Positions 49,197 through 59,126 of a stretch of DNA of 64,000 nucleotides are shown here, in pieces; position 1 is the first letter of the stretch; the number at the start of each line of letters is the position of its first letter. Under the pieces are notes generated by a model. It worked only from the letters and a program-made list of their open reading frames with translations, ran no database searches and was not told the DNA's origin. Position numbers and translations under genes: made by a program. Location: NCBI GenBank assembly GCA_964017195.1, contig OZ024891.1:1957394-2021393 (forward strand). The letters are read 5' to 3'. Source of the DNA: Siderastrea radians (lineage: Eukaryota; Cnidaria; Anthozoa; Scleractinia; Rhizangiidae).

Positions 49197-49473
49197 AGGG
49201 ACCACCCCCGATGCCCCAATTGGACTTTGGACTTTGAGCCCGCGTTTCTCAGCGGTCCTGAGCCCACGATCCCTTTTTCAGACTGGTCAGGGTTTCCCAT
49301 GCCAAAACACGTGACTTCCGGTTCCAGTGACGTCATTTCCGGTCATGTGACTTCCACATGAGCCCACGATCCTTATGGACAGTCGTTTCCGTTACTAGGG
49401 GCAACCCAACCACCAATCAGAAGCCTCGCATCAAAACGAGGTAAAGTGTGCTATGTGAGCCCGACTTACTACT
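49197..49473 (-). repeat. Right terminal inverted repeat of the Polinton
   Basis: It is the reverse complement of the left TIR, ending CTTACTACT at 49,473. It has one copy of the ~74-bp unit that is duplicated on the left and contains the mirrored CRE, ETS and E-box words. The shared inner boundary is the AAAGTCCAAAGTCCAATTGG segment. Confidence 0.93.
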
Positions 49474-49479
49474 TTCGTG
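49474..49479. other. Target-site duplication, right
   Basis: TTCGTG, identical to 28,269-28,274. The uninterrupted site is preserved at 55,252-55,257 in the A1 repeat (GCGTTTTCGTGCCTTATG). Confidence 0.92.
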
Positions 49480-49501
49480 CCTTATGAATGAATGAGAATA
49501 G
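49480..49501 (-). repeat. A2 (proximal part) of retroelement split direct repeat
   Basis: CCTTATGAATGAATGAGAATAG equals the end of A1 at 55,257-55,278 and continues directly into B1. Confidence 0.85.
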
Positions 49502-49575
49502 TAATATATTCACATTCATTCAATAAGACACTCTATGACTTATGCTTATTAAGATATGGGAGGAAAAAATTTTGC
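49502..49575 (-). repeat. B1 copy of retroelement split direct repeat
   Basis: Matches B2 at 27,981-28,054 with about one difference over 74 bp. It ends TTTTGC, after which the two copies diverge. Confidence 0.88.
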
Positions 49576-49708
49576 TCATCCTGAATGGAAGTAAGAAAGG
49601 AAAGGAAAAGAAAAAGGAATAACCTACCCGAAAACGAATCTCTTTCCCCCAAAACTCAGAAAATCCAAAACCAAGCTATGGCAAAGTGAAACATTTTTAT
49701 TGACAAGA

Positions 49709-51076
49709 TTACACAAAAGCCATTTTAAACCCGTCCAGGTTGTTAAGGGAACTAAAAACGCGTCCTGAAGATAAGGCAGGAGAACAATCGTACTTTGAAG
49801 GCGCTGTAGCAGCTGCCAGAGTATCAGCTGGTTTAGTTAGTCCCAAAACCTTGTCCGTTTGACAGTAATATTGGGCCATTTGAGTAGACCTCCATCCCAC
49901 ATGCCTTGCAATGTCAGCCAAAGGGACTCCTAACATAGACAACGTAATTGAACAACCGCTTCTGAAGCTGTGCATGGTTTCGCCTTCGGATATCCCCAGG
50001 GATGTTAGATATGAAGTGAGCCGAGCGGCAACAGTGGATCCGACAAATGGTTTTTCAGCAACTTTATTACTCTTGTCAGTGGCCCTAAAAAGGTATCCCT
50101 CGCGAAGGTCAACGTTGAGCAGCTTGCATAGCCGAACATAACGATCCAAAGACGAGACTGGGCATATGAGAGGATTCGAGCACTTTCTGATGGCGAAGAC
50201 ATGAAAATCTTTACCTCGTAAGGTTTTTCCGACGGATTGTCTAAAAATAAAACCTTGGTTGTCAGGAAGAGACAATACCTCCTTGGTGAGAGTTCTCCCC
50301 AAATCAGAAGCTCTGTCACCCGAGAAAAGATCAACGCAGAAGAAGGCTAGGTCTCTAGCAAAAATGTAACGATTCAGGGGAGCAGTGTCACGAGAAAGAT
50401 AGGCTAGATGGTTGAGGTGCTGACACAATTTCCACAACTTGTCCAGAAAAATTGGCACGGACTGCTTTGGAGAAACGTGGGACGAGGCTTGCTTTTGATA
50501 CAGGAAACGAAGATAATCTTTAAGGGAGTGATGGGAGGCGGGATTGCCTGTTCCAAGGAGGTCACACCATGGACCTGCTCTTCCTGCATTATTGAAGATG
50601 GAACGGAGTTTCCCAATAAGACTATCTACAGTTCCTGCCGCTAAACGGACTGGGCATTGACACCGTTCCTTGGAATGTGATCCGAACAAAGGGCAGGTAG
50701 ACTTGTGAACCTTTGTCTTCCCTTTCCGATCTTTATAAATAAGAAAACGAACAAGGTCCTGAGGAGCTGCTGAAGATAAAGACTTAGAAAGGGGGAGAGA
50801 GAAAAGAAAATTCTCCAACTCCTTCTGAAGGGCCGATTTCTGCTTTTCATAGGGCTTAGAGGCACGAAGAGCTTGAATAGATTGTAAGCGATTGTTGATG
50901 GAGGGAAGATCAAGCTGAATTTTGCTGTTAACGCTCTGTTGTGATTGAAAGAGGCGCCGATATCCACAACGCTGGCAAAAAGAGAAGTCGTGATCATTTG
51001 GATAGAGCATTCCGGGCACTGAACAGCAGGGCACCAAAGGCGCGGTACCAAGGGAAGTTCCTGAAGAACAAGACAA
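49709..51076 (-). CDS. YR: Retroelement tyrosine recombinase
   Basis: A 455-aa ORF of the phage-integrase-like tyrosine recombinase fold used by DIRS/Ngaro retroelements to insert a circular intermediate. An N-terminal zinc-ribbon-like C-x-x-C (CQRCGY) and a CPLFG...CQCP pair precede RLAAGTVDSLIGKLR. Catalytic residues are visible: Arg in FSGDRASDL, His-x-x-Arg in MHSFRSG, Trp in HVGWRS and the nucleophile Tyr in QYYCQTD. The ORF begins just after a plausible splice acceptor (TTCTTCAG, about 51,071), so the first residues may be exon-joined to the upstream gene. Confidence 0.92.
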   Translation of the reverse strand: MSCSSGTSLGTAPLVPCCSVPGMLYPNDHDFSFCQRCGYRRLFQSQQSVNSKIQLDLPSINNRLQSIQALRASKPYEKQKSALQKELENFLFSLPLSKSLSSAAPQDLVRFLIYKDRKGKTKVHKSTCPLFGSHSKERCQCPVRLAAGTVDSLIGKLRSIFNNAGRAGPWCDLLGTGNPASHHSLKDYLRFLYQKQASSHVSPKQSVPIFLDKLWKLCQHLNHLAYLSRDTAPLNRYIFARDLAFFCVDLFSGDRASDLGRTLTKEVLSLPDNQGFIFRQSVGKTLRGKDFHVFAIRKCSNPLICPVSSLDRYVRLCKLLNVDLREGYLFRATDKSNKVAEKPFVGSTVAARLTSYLTSLGISEGETMHSFRSGCSITLSMLGVPLADIARHVGWRSTQMAQYYCQTDKVLGLTKPADTLAAATAPSKYDCSPALSSGRVFSSLNNLDGFKMAFV

Positions 51077-51096
51077 AAGAGGGAAACAAAAACTTT

Positions 51097-52480
51097 TTAA
51101 TCAGAAGGTAAAACCCGGAAAACCCAAAGATCCCACTGCAAAGCTCGCGGAGCAAAGGATCCGGATAGATGAGAGTTAGGAAAAAGGAGAATATCCTTTT
51201 GACCCTTAGAGCCCAACTGAAAGTAGCTGGAAGCCCTGTGGTACAGAATGGGCCACCAATAACGTTTGGGACTTAGATCAGGCACAACCAAAGTAATGGG
51301 GCATGGCTGTGAGGATAAAAAATTGAGCAAAGGCCCTACCAGAACAAAGGGGGGGGGGGAAACATATGCGTTTTCGGAGGGATCAAGCACTTGGGCGAAA
51401 AGATTTGTACCAGATGAGCCCGGATTAGGAAACGGGGAGAAAAAACGGAGAGGTTTACCCTTTGAATCACACTGAACATTGGAGGACAAGACCATCAAGT
51501 CCAGCGAATGAGGGCCAAAAGCCTGATCCACTAGTTTCCAGGTGAGTGGGCTAAGCTTGCAATCTGCATCAGACAGGGAACGGGACGGAAAATCAGCGGG
51601 ATTCTCTCTAGAAGGAACAAAAAAGGTTTTCAGCGCCAGGTTGAATTTCAAAGTTAGGGAAAAGATGTCCTTCATAACGGAAGACAGGGCTGGCATCTGG
51701 GAGAGCTGGCGTTCCCAACATGAAACCACAACCTTATTATCGATAAAGCAATCCACTCTGGAATTAGCGATAATTTCCCCAACACTTTCCAAGGTGTGAA
51801 GTAGAGCGCGCGCCTCCCTGACTGCTATAGGGAGTTGCCGGGTATCGTCATCCCAATATCCACGCAGTGTTTTCTCTTCTTTCTCTGGGACTTTAAGCAC
51901 TCCGCCCCAGCCAACATCGGACGCATCACAGAAAAGAGTGATCGAGACGTGCTTTTCATCTTTCCAAGGGAGATAGCCATTCCAATCATCAAGAAAACGC
52001 CAATGCAAGAGTTCTTGCTTCAAAGTCGAAGAAACAGCGATAGCCCTTGGAGTTTTGGAGGCTGCCGATATGGCCTGGTAAACACAATTGGTAAAGAGCT
52101 TCGCAGCTGGAACGGAAAGGGAAAAGGAAGTTGTCTTCCCGGCGAACTTCTGCAGCTTCTTGAGGGACACAGTCTTACTCTCCAGAATGGAATCACGAAG
52201 AGTAGCGAACTTTAAAACTTTATCCCTTGGTAGCGTAAAAGCCTGTATGTCGGATTGACAGATGTGCCCCAGGAATTTTACTTTGATGCGCGGAATGAAA
52301 ACGCTCTTAACAACGCTAAGAAAATAGCCTAACTCTAGGAGAACAGAACACGCGATAAAAGTCCCCATTTCTGCAAGCTGAAAGTTCGAAAAGTTTACAT
52401 GGGACTTAGAACGAGGGCGAAGCTGGCCAAGATGCCTGTCATCGATATATTGAGAGCAAGGAACTCCTAAAGACCCTTAT
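51097..52480 (-). CDS. Retroelement RT (YIDD palm) and RNase H region
   Basis: The open frame runs from the RT catalytic motif YIDD at about 52,440-52,451 through a connection region to RNase H. RNase H landmarks are DASDVGWGG, REARALL and FIDNKV, followed by PSRENPADFPSR. It ends at 51,097 just before the tyrosine recombinase. The upstream RT fingers lie in another frame (next feature), so the RT is split by a one-base shift between about 52,451 and 52,484. The frame has no good start of its own. Confidence 0.82.
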
Positions 52481-53257
52481 GTAGCTCGTAGCCGCCATGC
52501 CAACAGTGTTGTATATGTACGCACTGGCCTTCCACCCGAAGGGAATGGTGGTGTAAGTAAAATAATAACCTTTCCATTGTAAACCGAAAAAGGTGCAGCT
52601 GGAGGGGTGTAAAGGCATATGATCGTAGCCGCTCTTATCGTCTATAGTAGACTGGAAGTGGTTGAGTCTGACATAGCGAGGCAGGTCGGTAATATAGTCC
52701 AGAGTGAACGGGCAGTCCTTAATCCAAAGATTTAAAAAACGCTCGTCATGGCACATACGTGACTTCGTGGGCTCTATCGTAATGGGCATGACGAGATGGG
52801 GCGGGTCAACAAAACCAACTTTGCCAACAACCAGAAGGGAACCATTTCGGACTCTTTCAATAATGCAATTAGAAATAAAACCCTCGTGGTCCTGGCAATT
52901 GCGCGCATTAGGAAAGACGATGCGAGGCGGAATGGGCGAGTCATAAGAACGGCCCTGAAACGTTCCCTTAAAAGGCGTAAAAAATTCCTGGATATCCACC
53001 CCCAATGAAACGTAGCGAAAAATTTCATCTGCCTTGGAGTAGTTGAGCAAAATGGTCCGCCATTTATGACAGTTTGCTTGAACGTTCCCAGCAATGAAGT
53101 TTTCGTTATCTCTAAAGGGGATGTGCGTAGGTGAAGCATACACAGAGCCGGAAGAGACCATATCCACTGAGGGGAGCGGCCCGACCCAGTTGTAGGGCTT
53201 TCCCTCCCAATTACACCAAGACTCCTTGGGCTTAGGAGAAGAAGCCACGTCAAAAGG
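52439..53257 (-). pseudogene. Retroelement reverse transcriptase, fingers/palm part, frameshifted
   Basis: This frame carries the N-terminal RT region: a conserved P-x-K-x-R-x-C-H-D-x-R-x-L-N segment, then DYITDLPRYV, DDKSGYDH (the first catalytic aspartate block) and FGLQWKGYYF/IPFGWKAS. It terminates right where the YIDD motif appears in the neighbouring frame. A good splice acceptor (TTTTGACCAG) precedes it at about 53,258, beyond a poly-T tract, so the RT exon is likely spliced from gag or a leader. Confidence 0.8.
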
Positions 53258-53518
53258 CTGGTCAAAATGAAAAAAAAAAAAAAAGAGGAGAACAAATAGA
53301 AAATAAGGGGAGGGAAATAAAACCCCACAACCGAGTCGAGCCAGGAATCCGTCCGAAGACTGGAAAAGGGTTAAGTTAAGAAGACCCCCCTGGACAAGAC
53401 TTGGAAATGAGGATGAAACTAAATAAAGGAAAAACAGACTTAAAGGAAACAACAAAACTTTATTGTGGAGGTTACAAAATTCATAGAATAACAGCAAACC
53501 CACAATACACGACAAAGT

Positions 53519-53998
53519 TCAGTTGGAATTGTTACGGGCCTTCCTTACTCGACAATTTCTCGCAATGTGGCCTCGGAGGCCACACGCGTAACATGTAATG
53601 GTAACCCTGGGGTTAGAATACGGCATTCTAGGATTGCCCATAAGGGGACGAACACTGGAACTGTGCTTGAAAGCCTTCTCAATCTCCTTGGCAATCGCGA
53701 TCTCCTCTTTATCCCCCAGAAGCTTTAAGAGTACTGGCTGAAAAGAGGCATGCGACGACAGGGGCCTGACCTGCTTGAGGATAGAATTGTAGCGGGAAGC
53801 CTGGGCATCATTTTTCTCTCTCGCCGTGTCAACCAAATGCTCCAAAGCTACAATGACGGCATGCACATCAAAAATACCCGCGGGACGGGAAATTAGCTGC
53901 TTCACAGTCTGAAGGGCATTATGAACTGAGTTTTGATCGAGCTTGTTCTTTACCTCAGCGATTTCTCTCTGAACCACTGCAAAATCGTTAAGGGCAGC
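53519..53998 (-). CDS. Retroelement gag, exon 2 (zinc knuckle)
   Basis: A 480-nt exon after an acceptor CTGCCTAG at about 53,999. It encodes a helical region (VVQREIAEVKNKLDQN, HAVIVALEHLVDTARE) and ends with a CCHC zinc knuckle (CYACGLRGHIARNC) typical of nucleic-acid-binding Gag. The reading frame matches the phase-0 end of exon 1 at 54,929. The stop is at 53,519. Confidence 0.8.
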   Translation of the reverse strand, partial: AALNDFAVVQREIAEVKNKLDQNSVHNALQTVKQLISRPAGIFDVHAVIVALEHLVDTAREKNDAQASRYNSILKQVRPLSSHASFQPVLLKLLGDKEEIAIAKEIEKAFKHSSSVRPLMGNPRMPYSNPRVTITCYACGLRGHIARNCRVRKARNNSN

Positions 53999-54928
53999 CT
54001 AGGCAGGTAAAGAGAAAACAGAAAGGGGGAAAGGGGATAAATAAACACAAGTAATATAACAAAACAAACGAAAAAAAAAATCACGTGCGCGAATAACAAA
54101 TAGATGAGAAAATACGCGAAAGAAACAGACCCGACAGCGCTAACTAGAATAAAAACAAAACAAGGCAAAGCGCTAAGCCGCGGAGTTGAATTAAAAAGCC
54201 GAAAATAGACCAAATACAATAAAAAACAAAAACAATAGGAAGAACATTAAAAACAAGCGGCAGCAACAAAGACAGGCGAAAAACAGGGGCAAGTAAAAAC
54301 AACTGAACCAAAATAACACCTTTTATACTTCGCAAACGACCGACACTAAAATGGGGTAAAAAAAAGAAAAACAACTACAGATAAACACTTGAAAAGCCAT
54401 AAAGGCCAACGTTAAAAGATTGTCACTCCGACCATACACGTTACGCGCGAAGCGTCGACATAAAATAAAACAGAAACAAACCACAAATACGTTTCACAAG
54501 CGAAAAAAGGCTAACGTACCAGAATATACGTTGCTCAAGCGACAAGCGCTAACGTAATGCAAAACCGAAAACGAACGCCTATTTACGTTCCGCAAGCCAA
54601 AAAGGCCAACGTAAATTCCCCGGTCTCTTATACGTTGCTCAAGCGGTAAACGCCAACGTAAAACCGACTATAACAACAAAGCAATCTACGTTTCACAAGC
54701 CACAAAGGCTAACGTAAAACAGTTGACATTCCGGCTATACGTTGCTCAAGCGACAAGCGCCAACGTAAAACAAAACACCAAAAGAATCACTCATTTACGT
54801 TTCACAAGCCGAATGGGCTAACGTAAACATGGAGAAACTGACGTTCCACAGAAACCAACAAAGTTAGACCCACGTGGCAACAACCTACGGCAAAACAAGA
54901 AAGAAAAAAGAATGGAGAAAATAAATAC
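53999..54928 (-). other. Gag intron with alternating hairpin repeats
   Basis: A 930-nt intron with consensus GTATTT donor and CCTAG acceptor. Between 54,488 and 54,825 it holds seven ~30-nt hairpin units spaced 39-59 nt apart, each bounded by TACGTT and AACGTA. Two types alternate strictly. The rest is A-rich on the plus strand. Confidence 0.75.
54488..54825 (-). repeat. Seven alternating covarying hairpin units
   Basis: Units start at 54,488, 54,527, 54,584, 54,631, 54,687, 54,737 and 54,796. Type A has GTTGCTCAAGCG with CGC on the other arm. Type B has GTTTCACAAGCC (or a variant) with GGC. The outer stem TACGTT/AACGTA is invariant and the inner stem changes on both sides together. Confidence 0.85.
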
Positions 54929-55042
54929 CTCAGGTTCTTGCGCCGCGGGCTGACCGGCAGGTTCTGCAGGTTGCCCAGCATCTTGAGGAGCAGCCAATGC
55001 TTGAATTTGTTCTTGCTGAGGAGCATCAGGAGCTTGAGCCAT
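54929..55042 (-). CDS. Retroelement gag, exon 1
   Basis: The ATG at 55,042 starts a 38-codon exon rich in Gln, Ala and Pro (MAQAPDAPQQEQIQALAAPQ) that ends in phase 0 at CCTGAG|GTATTT. Joining to the acceptor at 53,999 would keep the gag frame. It lies just inside the A1 repeat. Confidence 0.75.
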
Positions 55043-55087
55043 TCTGGAAATACGAAGCTTCAGCGACGTCGGCGATGGGTAGAAAGT

Positions 55088-55278
55088 AAACCAATTCTCG
55101 TCACTAAAAGAGCCCGCGTGGAAATGAGAGGACGAGTTTGAAACGAGAGAACGCTTAAATAGCAAAAAATTAACCCCGAGGGAGTAGCCTAAGAGGGGGT
55201 AGAATGCGCCAAGGGAATTAAGCTAGATAAACAGGAATGCTTAAAGCGTTTTCGTGCCTTATGAATGAATGAGAATAG
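55088..55278 (-). repeat. A1 copy of retroelement split direct repeat (5' end)
   Basis: It matches the split A2 copy (28,123-28,274 plus 49,480-49,501). It preserves the uninterrupted Polinton target sequence. It differs by a short insertion around 55,161. Confidence 0.88.
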
Positions 55279-58106
55279 CAGATAGCTTTGCTGTGATATA
55301 TTATTTTGCGCAGTGTTACGTATTGTGTTCATCGAACATTTCTGACCTGAACTCGCTGTTTGAAGATACCACAAGATGAAATGGTTCACGGCTTATTCAA
55401 GTGAAAATAAAGTTCTGGGAAGTATCCAAGAAACGAGCTGGCTCAGGCGTTGAAATTTGACCGTTACAACAATGTCCGCAAAAGTCCTTATTCTAATTTC
55501 TATAAAACTCCTTTGAAAAGGAAATGAAGCTCAATAAGCATTTCAGACTAACCTCAGAAAGCTGCGAACGTTTCATCACCGAACCTGAAATGGTTTCCAT
55601 CTCAGTAGTTTTCAAGACAGCGTGAATGGTTCTGACTGTTAGAAACATGAGATTTCTCATGACGGAAGCAACGATCAGTAAGAAAGATAAAGTTTATTTC
55701 CATGAAAGTTATTCCTGAAAGTTCATGTACAAGGGAAACCTATAAATTTTCGGCTGTCAAATTCCATTGTACATGTTACCTGAAATTGATCTCATCTCCG
55801 AGAAAATCTTTCAACCTGTCATATGTTGTGAGCTTCTGGCACAGCGGTAATGATTCTGCCGCGAAAATCTATCTATCTATATTGAAATTGTCCTTGTTAA
55901 GCAGCTGAGATTTCGAGGCAGTGTACATGCTAGAAATCCGTTGCGGACAACCTTTTCAAAACTTAGTCAAACTTCTCAACTTTCCGTTGCGAGCTATGGA
56001 TTTTGATGCAGCATAATACATTATTTGCTTTGCTAATATTCTATGGCCGGGGGTGGGACCTAGGACACATAACCCACAAAGCGCAACCAACGACCTACGA
56101 TCCACAACGTATGACGCAAGACCTACAAGTAGAACGCACGACCCACGACCCATGACCCACGACCCACACCCACGATCCCACGCACCACCCACCCATCCAC
56201 CCACCCACCCAGCCAACCGATAAAAGGAAAATTGACCACCGTCAAGAAACTCAGTTCATAGGTGGTCAACGCATCCATGCCAAATTTTCGTGTTTCACTT
56301 CCCGGCCGATGCAGGTTGAAGAAAGATTAAGTGGAACAATCACTTTATAACGTTCTCAACAACAGGATAAAATGTCAATTAGCTGGGGAAGAAATGAAGG
56401 AAAGCAAGAGAAAAAAAACCACAATTCCTCTTATGTTTGAAAACACGGGCTTTTCAAGTAGTCACGTCAAATAATCCGTCATTTTATTTTGAATAGAAAA
56501 CCATCAGTTTCCTGAAACTTGAAATATCTTGTGGTGAGTGCCAGATATTAACTATCACAGTTTGTCAGCTGTTTGCCAGTGTATTTTTTAGAGAATTTTT
56601 TAACTCGACCAGTTCTCCTCGTGGCGCGGCGCGTTGTAGCTATTTTTTATACCGCCGGTGAGAACAAGGTCGAGTAAGGCCTCACAGAAAAATTTTATAC
56701 TTGCAATGATAGAGAGGCGCTGCGCACGGATCAAATGGAGGACGAGAATGAAGCCAGGGAAACCACTGCTCTACATGTACTTTTTCGTGGGCAGTAAAAC
56801 TAAATTATTTACAAACAAAAGGAATTGAGCTGTTTGATCTACAGGTAGCGCATACAAACACCTTGTGTGGTCTCCCTTTGCTTCGGCCTTCTGGGTTTTG
56901 GTGTCAGTGGACCGGACGGGTGATTTCCTTATTCGTTAACACCTAAGTCCAAAAATGTTCGACTCACCGAATTTAATATCCGGAAAGGTAACTGATTATT
57001 TTTTTTGTTTGAGAGTTTTGAATACACAAAGAGTGGATTGCTTAGCTAGCAAATGGTCACATTTTATTGGGCGTGACTCACAGTATCTCTGAGCCGGACT
57101 ACATGATAGAAATTGACGCCCCTCGGCAAAAGTTCACACATTCATGTTTGATACATCATTGTGAGTACACGTTTCTATATAACTAAATAACATTGCTACT
57201 TTTGTTGACAGTGAGCTATCCACACGCTCACCCAACAAAGGATATAACCCTGACAGGTTTCTACACCTAAACAGAGAAGAGTAGGAGAGTTCAGTAACAA
57301 GACCACCTTGTGACCGGATAAGCGTTGGTGCACACGTGAATACAAAAACCGTGAACACTATAAGTTAACTTAGAAAACACAGAGAAAATAGAAGATTTGC
57401 GAAAAAAAGTCCAGCTTTTGAAAAAATGGCCTAGTGGCTCCGTCACTGTGCGTTTGCTAATATTTCCTGCAGTTTGAGCTTTTCATTCGATAGGTAGCTA
57501 AGGGAATTGACATATCAAAGTCAAATAAAAGTATTAACGGTTCTTTGATTCGTAAAGTAATGGATGATGAATATTTCGATTATACATTCTCAGCAAGAGC
57601 TTTGTCTTCAAAACTGACGCTGCAAAATAAAATTTCACGTTATTCTAGCTGCGAACCTATCACTCAAAACTAAGCTGGTTGTAACAAAGAGAGAACTTAT
57701 CATGCATGCACCGGGATCCTTGCAAAAGTGACCCAGGCCGGGCCAATTCCAGTTCAGTTTTTCATGGATTAATTTAAAGCTATGACTTAGTCAAATAACT
57801 TAACTGACTACGTTGCTTGTCAAATAACCCAGATATCTTTTAAAATTTTTTTTGCTAAGAGGGTATTGGAAATTCTCTTGCCATGCACTGCAGTTAAATT
57901 CAGAGGTGACAATAACTGCACAAAAACTGCAAACAAAAACGGGGTCAAAGCTTAACTGAGAAAGTTCGCCTCTTTTATGAACAAACTGAAGCTACGATAT
58001 GAAAATTCTACGTATTCACGAAAACAACCACTCTCTGCTCGCTGTTTACGATCAAATCAGTGATTTCTAAGAGTGTCTCGCTTTTGTTTGGAAGAATCCT
58101 AACAAG
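55279..58106. other. Host non-coding DNA, right of the retroelement
   Basis: No exon is supported. It contains a tandem GACCCACGACCCAT-type low-complexity array at about 56,080-56,215, similar in composition to the CGTGGGT words left of the retroelement at 27,900-27,935. A GTTCTCACCGGCGG-type inverted word pair occurs near 56,610-56,670. Otherwise AT-rich. Confidence 0.5.
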
Positions 58107-59126
58107 TCAGCGAAATCGTGACTTGAGCGACCTGGGCGAGAGAGGAGCGCTTAAATCTCCAGTTGCGGGATCACCAGCATTTCTGTTGAACAACTGCGAC
58201 AAGGACGCCTTGAACTCAGGAATTTTCAGAACATACAACACAGGATTCAGCAAGGAATTACCGTAATGAAGAAATTTGGTGATGTAAAACGCGTGGAAAT
58301 TAAACAACTCAAAAGTTGTATTAATTACCATGCTAACAATGACAAAGGGTAACCATGCAATCACTGACATGGCTGTTACAAGAAAGCAAATGCGAGAAAG
58401 GGAAGATTCTTTATCCACCGCCCTTTCTTTTCCTACGCTCTTGTGGATGACCTTGACCTTCCTCCAAATCACCATGTATGAGATGCAAATGAGCAGGAGC
58501 TGCGCGGAAAGGAATGGAACCCATAGTGATACCATCGTATTCTTCTGTGGGGAGTGAAGCATAACGGGATAGTTGAGTGCGATGAGATGCATTGACGGGA
58601 TAAATCCAGCAGTTACCCACGCGATGATAGTGAGGAGCACATACCAACGTGACTCGAGCGCGCGGTAGTTGAATGGTCGCAGTGTCGCGTAGAGTCGCTC
58701 AAGTGAAATTAGTGTGAGGAACGTGATTGAAGCAAAGCCTGAAAACATGTCGAAAAACAAGCCAGCGTCCCCAGGAACAGCAGATACCGTGCCCCATACT
58801 TTAAGTGATTTGCCAAACGGGACGAGAAACAGAGGCATGGCTAACGCTCCCACAAGCGTGTCTGAGATTGCCAGGTTGATGATCAGGTAGTAGCGCCGTT
58901 TACGGAGTCTCCTGCTGCGTAGAAACACTACAGTTGTCAGCAGGTTTCCTATGACTATCAAAATAGCTTCCAGTATAAACAGGGTGCACCAAAATGTTGC
59001 CTCGGGGACGTCAACTGAGTGGGGGTGATCTGTTGGACTTATCATTTTAGCAGTTTCTTCAGTTTCCTCTGGTGTTTTGTTCATGTTTGATTGTAAACTA
59101 GATCTGTGAACAAAAAGACTCGTCAT
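58107..59126 (-). CDS. Class A (rhodopsin-like) G protein-coupled receptor
   Basis: A single-exon 339-aa receptor. TM1 has GNLLTTVVF, TM2 has NLAISD, TM3 ends ERLYAT (an E-R-L variant of the DRY motif), TM6 has WLPFVIV and TM7 has NSLLNPVLYV, the NPxxY motif. The N-terminus carries potential N-glycosylation (MNKT). The intracellular C-tail is short with Ser/Arg. Start could be ATG 59,126 or 59,084 (MNKTPEE). Orphan intronless receptors of this type are expanded in cnidarians. The ligand cannot be inferred; the loss of the usual CWxP cysteine and the D-to-E change in DRY are noted. Confidence 0.93.
   Translation of the reverse strand: MTSLFVHRSSLQSNMNKTPEETEETAKMISPTDHPHSVDVPEATFWCTLFILEAILIVIGNLLTTVVFLRSRRLRKRRYYLIINLAISDTLVGALAMPLFLVPFGKSLKVWGTVSAVPGDAGLFFDMFSGFASITFLTLISLERLYATLRPFNYRALESRWYVLLTIIAWVTAGFIPSMHLIALNYPVMLHSPQKNTMVSLWVPFLSAQLLLICISYMVIWRKVKVIHKSVGKERAVDKESSLSRICFLVTAMSVIAWLPFVIVSMVINTTFELFNFHAFYITKFLHYGNSLLNPVLYVLKIPEFKASLSQLFNRNAGDPATGDLSAPLSPRSLKSRFR

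Larger units (their letters stand above)
28275..49473 (+). mobile_element. Complete Polinton/Maverick (adintovirus-like) element
   Basis: The element starts AGTAGTAAG and ends CTTACTACT, has terminal inverted repeats and a 6-bp target duplication, and is 21,199 bp long. It encodes the defining set: rve integrase with chromodomain, protein-primed PolB, adenain-like protease, FtsK/HerA-type ATPase and a double jelly-roll capsid protein. Most genes are on the plus strand. SLOG, the 15-residue-repeat gene and a small early-type gene are on the minus strand. GC content is visibly higher than in the flanking host DNA. Perfect target duplication, near-identical TIRs and open core genes point to a recent insertion. 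Several accessory genes carry single disruptions. Confidence 0.97.
27981..55278 (-). mobile_element. DIRS/Ngaro-type tyrosine-recombinase retrotransposon, interrupted by the Polinton
   Basis: On the minus strand the order is A1 (55,088-55,278), gag, RT/RNase H, tyrosine recombinase, B1 (49,502-49,575), A2 (49,480-49,501 plus 28,055-28,274, split by the Polinton), B2 (27,981-28,054). This A1-ORFs-B1-A2-B2 arrangement is the split direct repeat typical of Ngaro/PAT elements, which integrate through a circular intermediate using a tyrosine recombinase instead of a DDE integrase. Without the 21.2-kb insertion the element is about 6.1 kb. It is oriented opposite to the Polinton integrase and polymerase genes. 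The RT frame is broken, so this copy is probably non-autonomous. Confidence 0.85.

Noticed and set aside
54144..54374. Phe-rich minus-strand ORFs between the gag exons
   Set aside because: They fall in the A-rich gag intron; the hydrophobic composition comes from poly-T on the coding strand.
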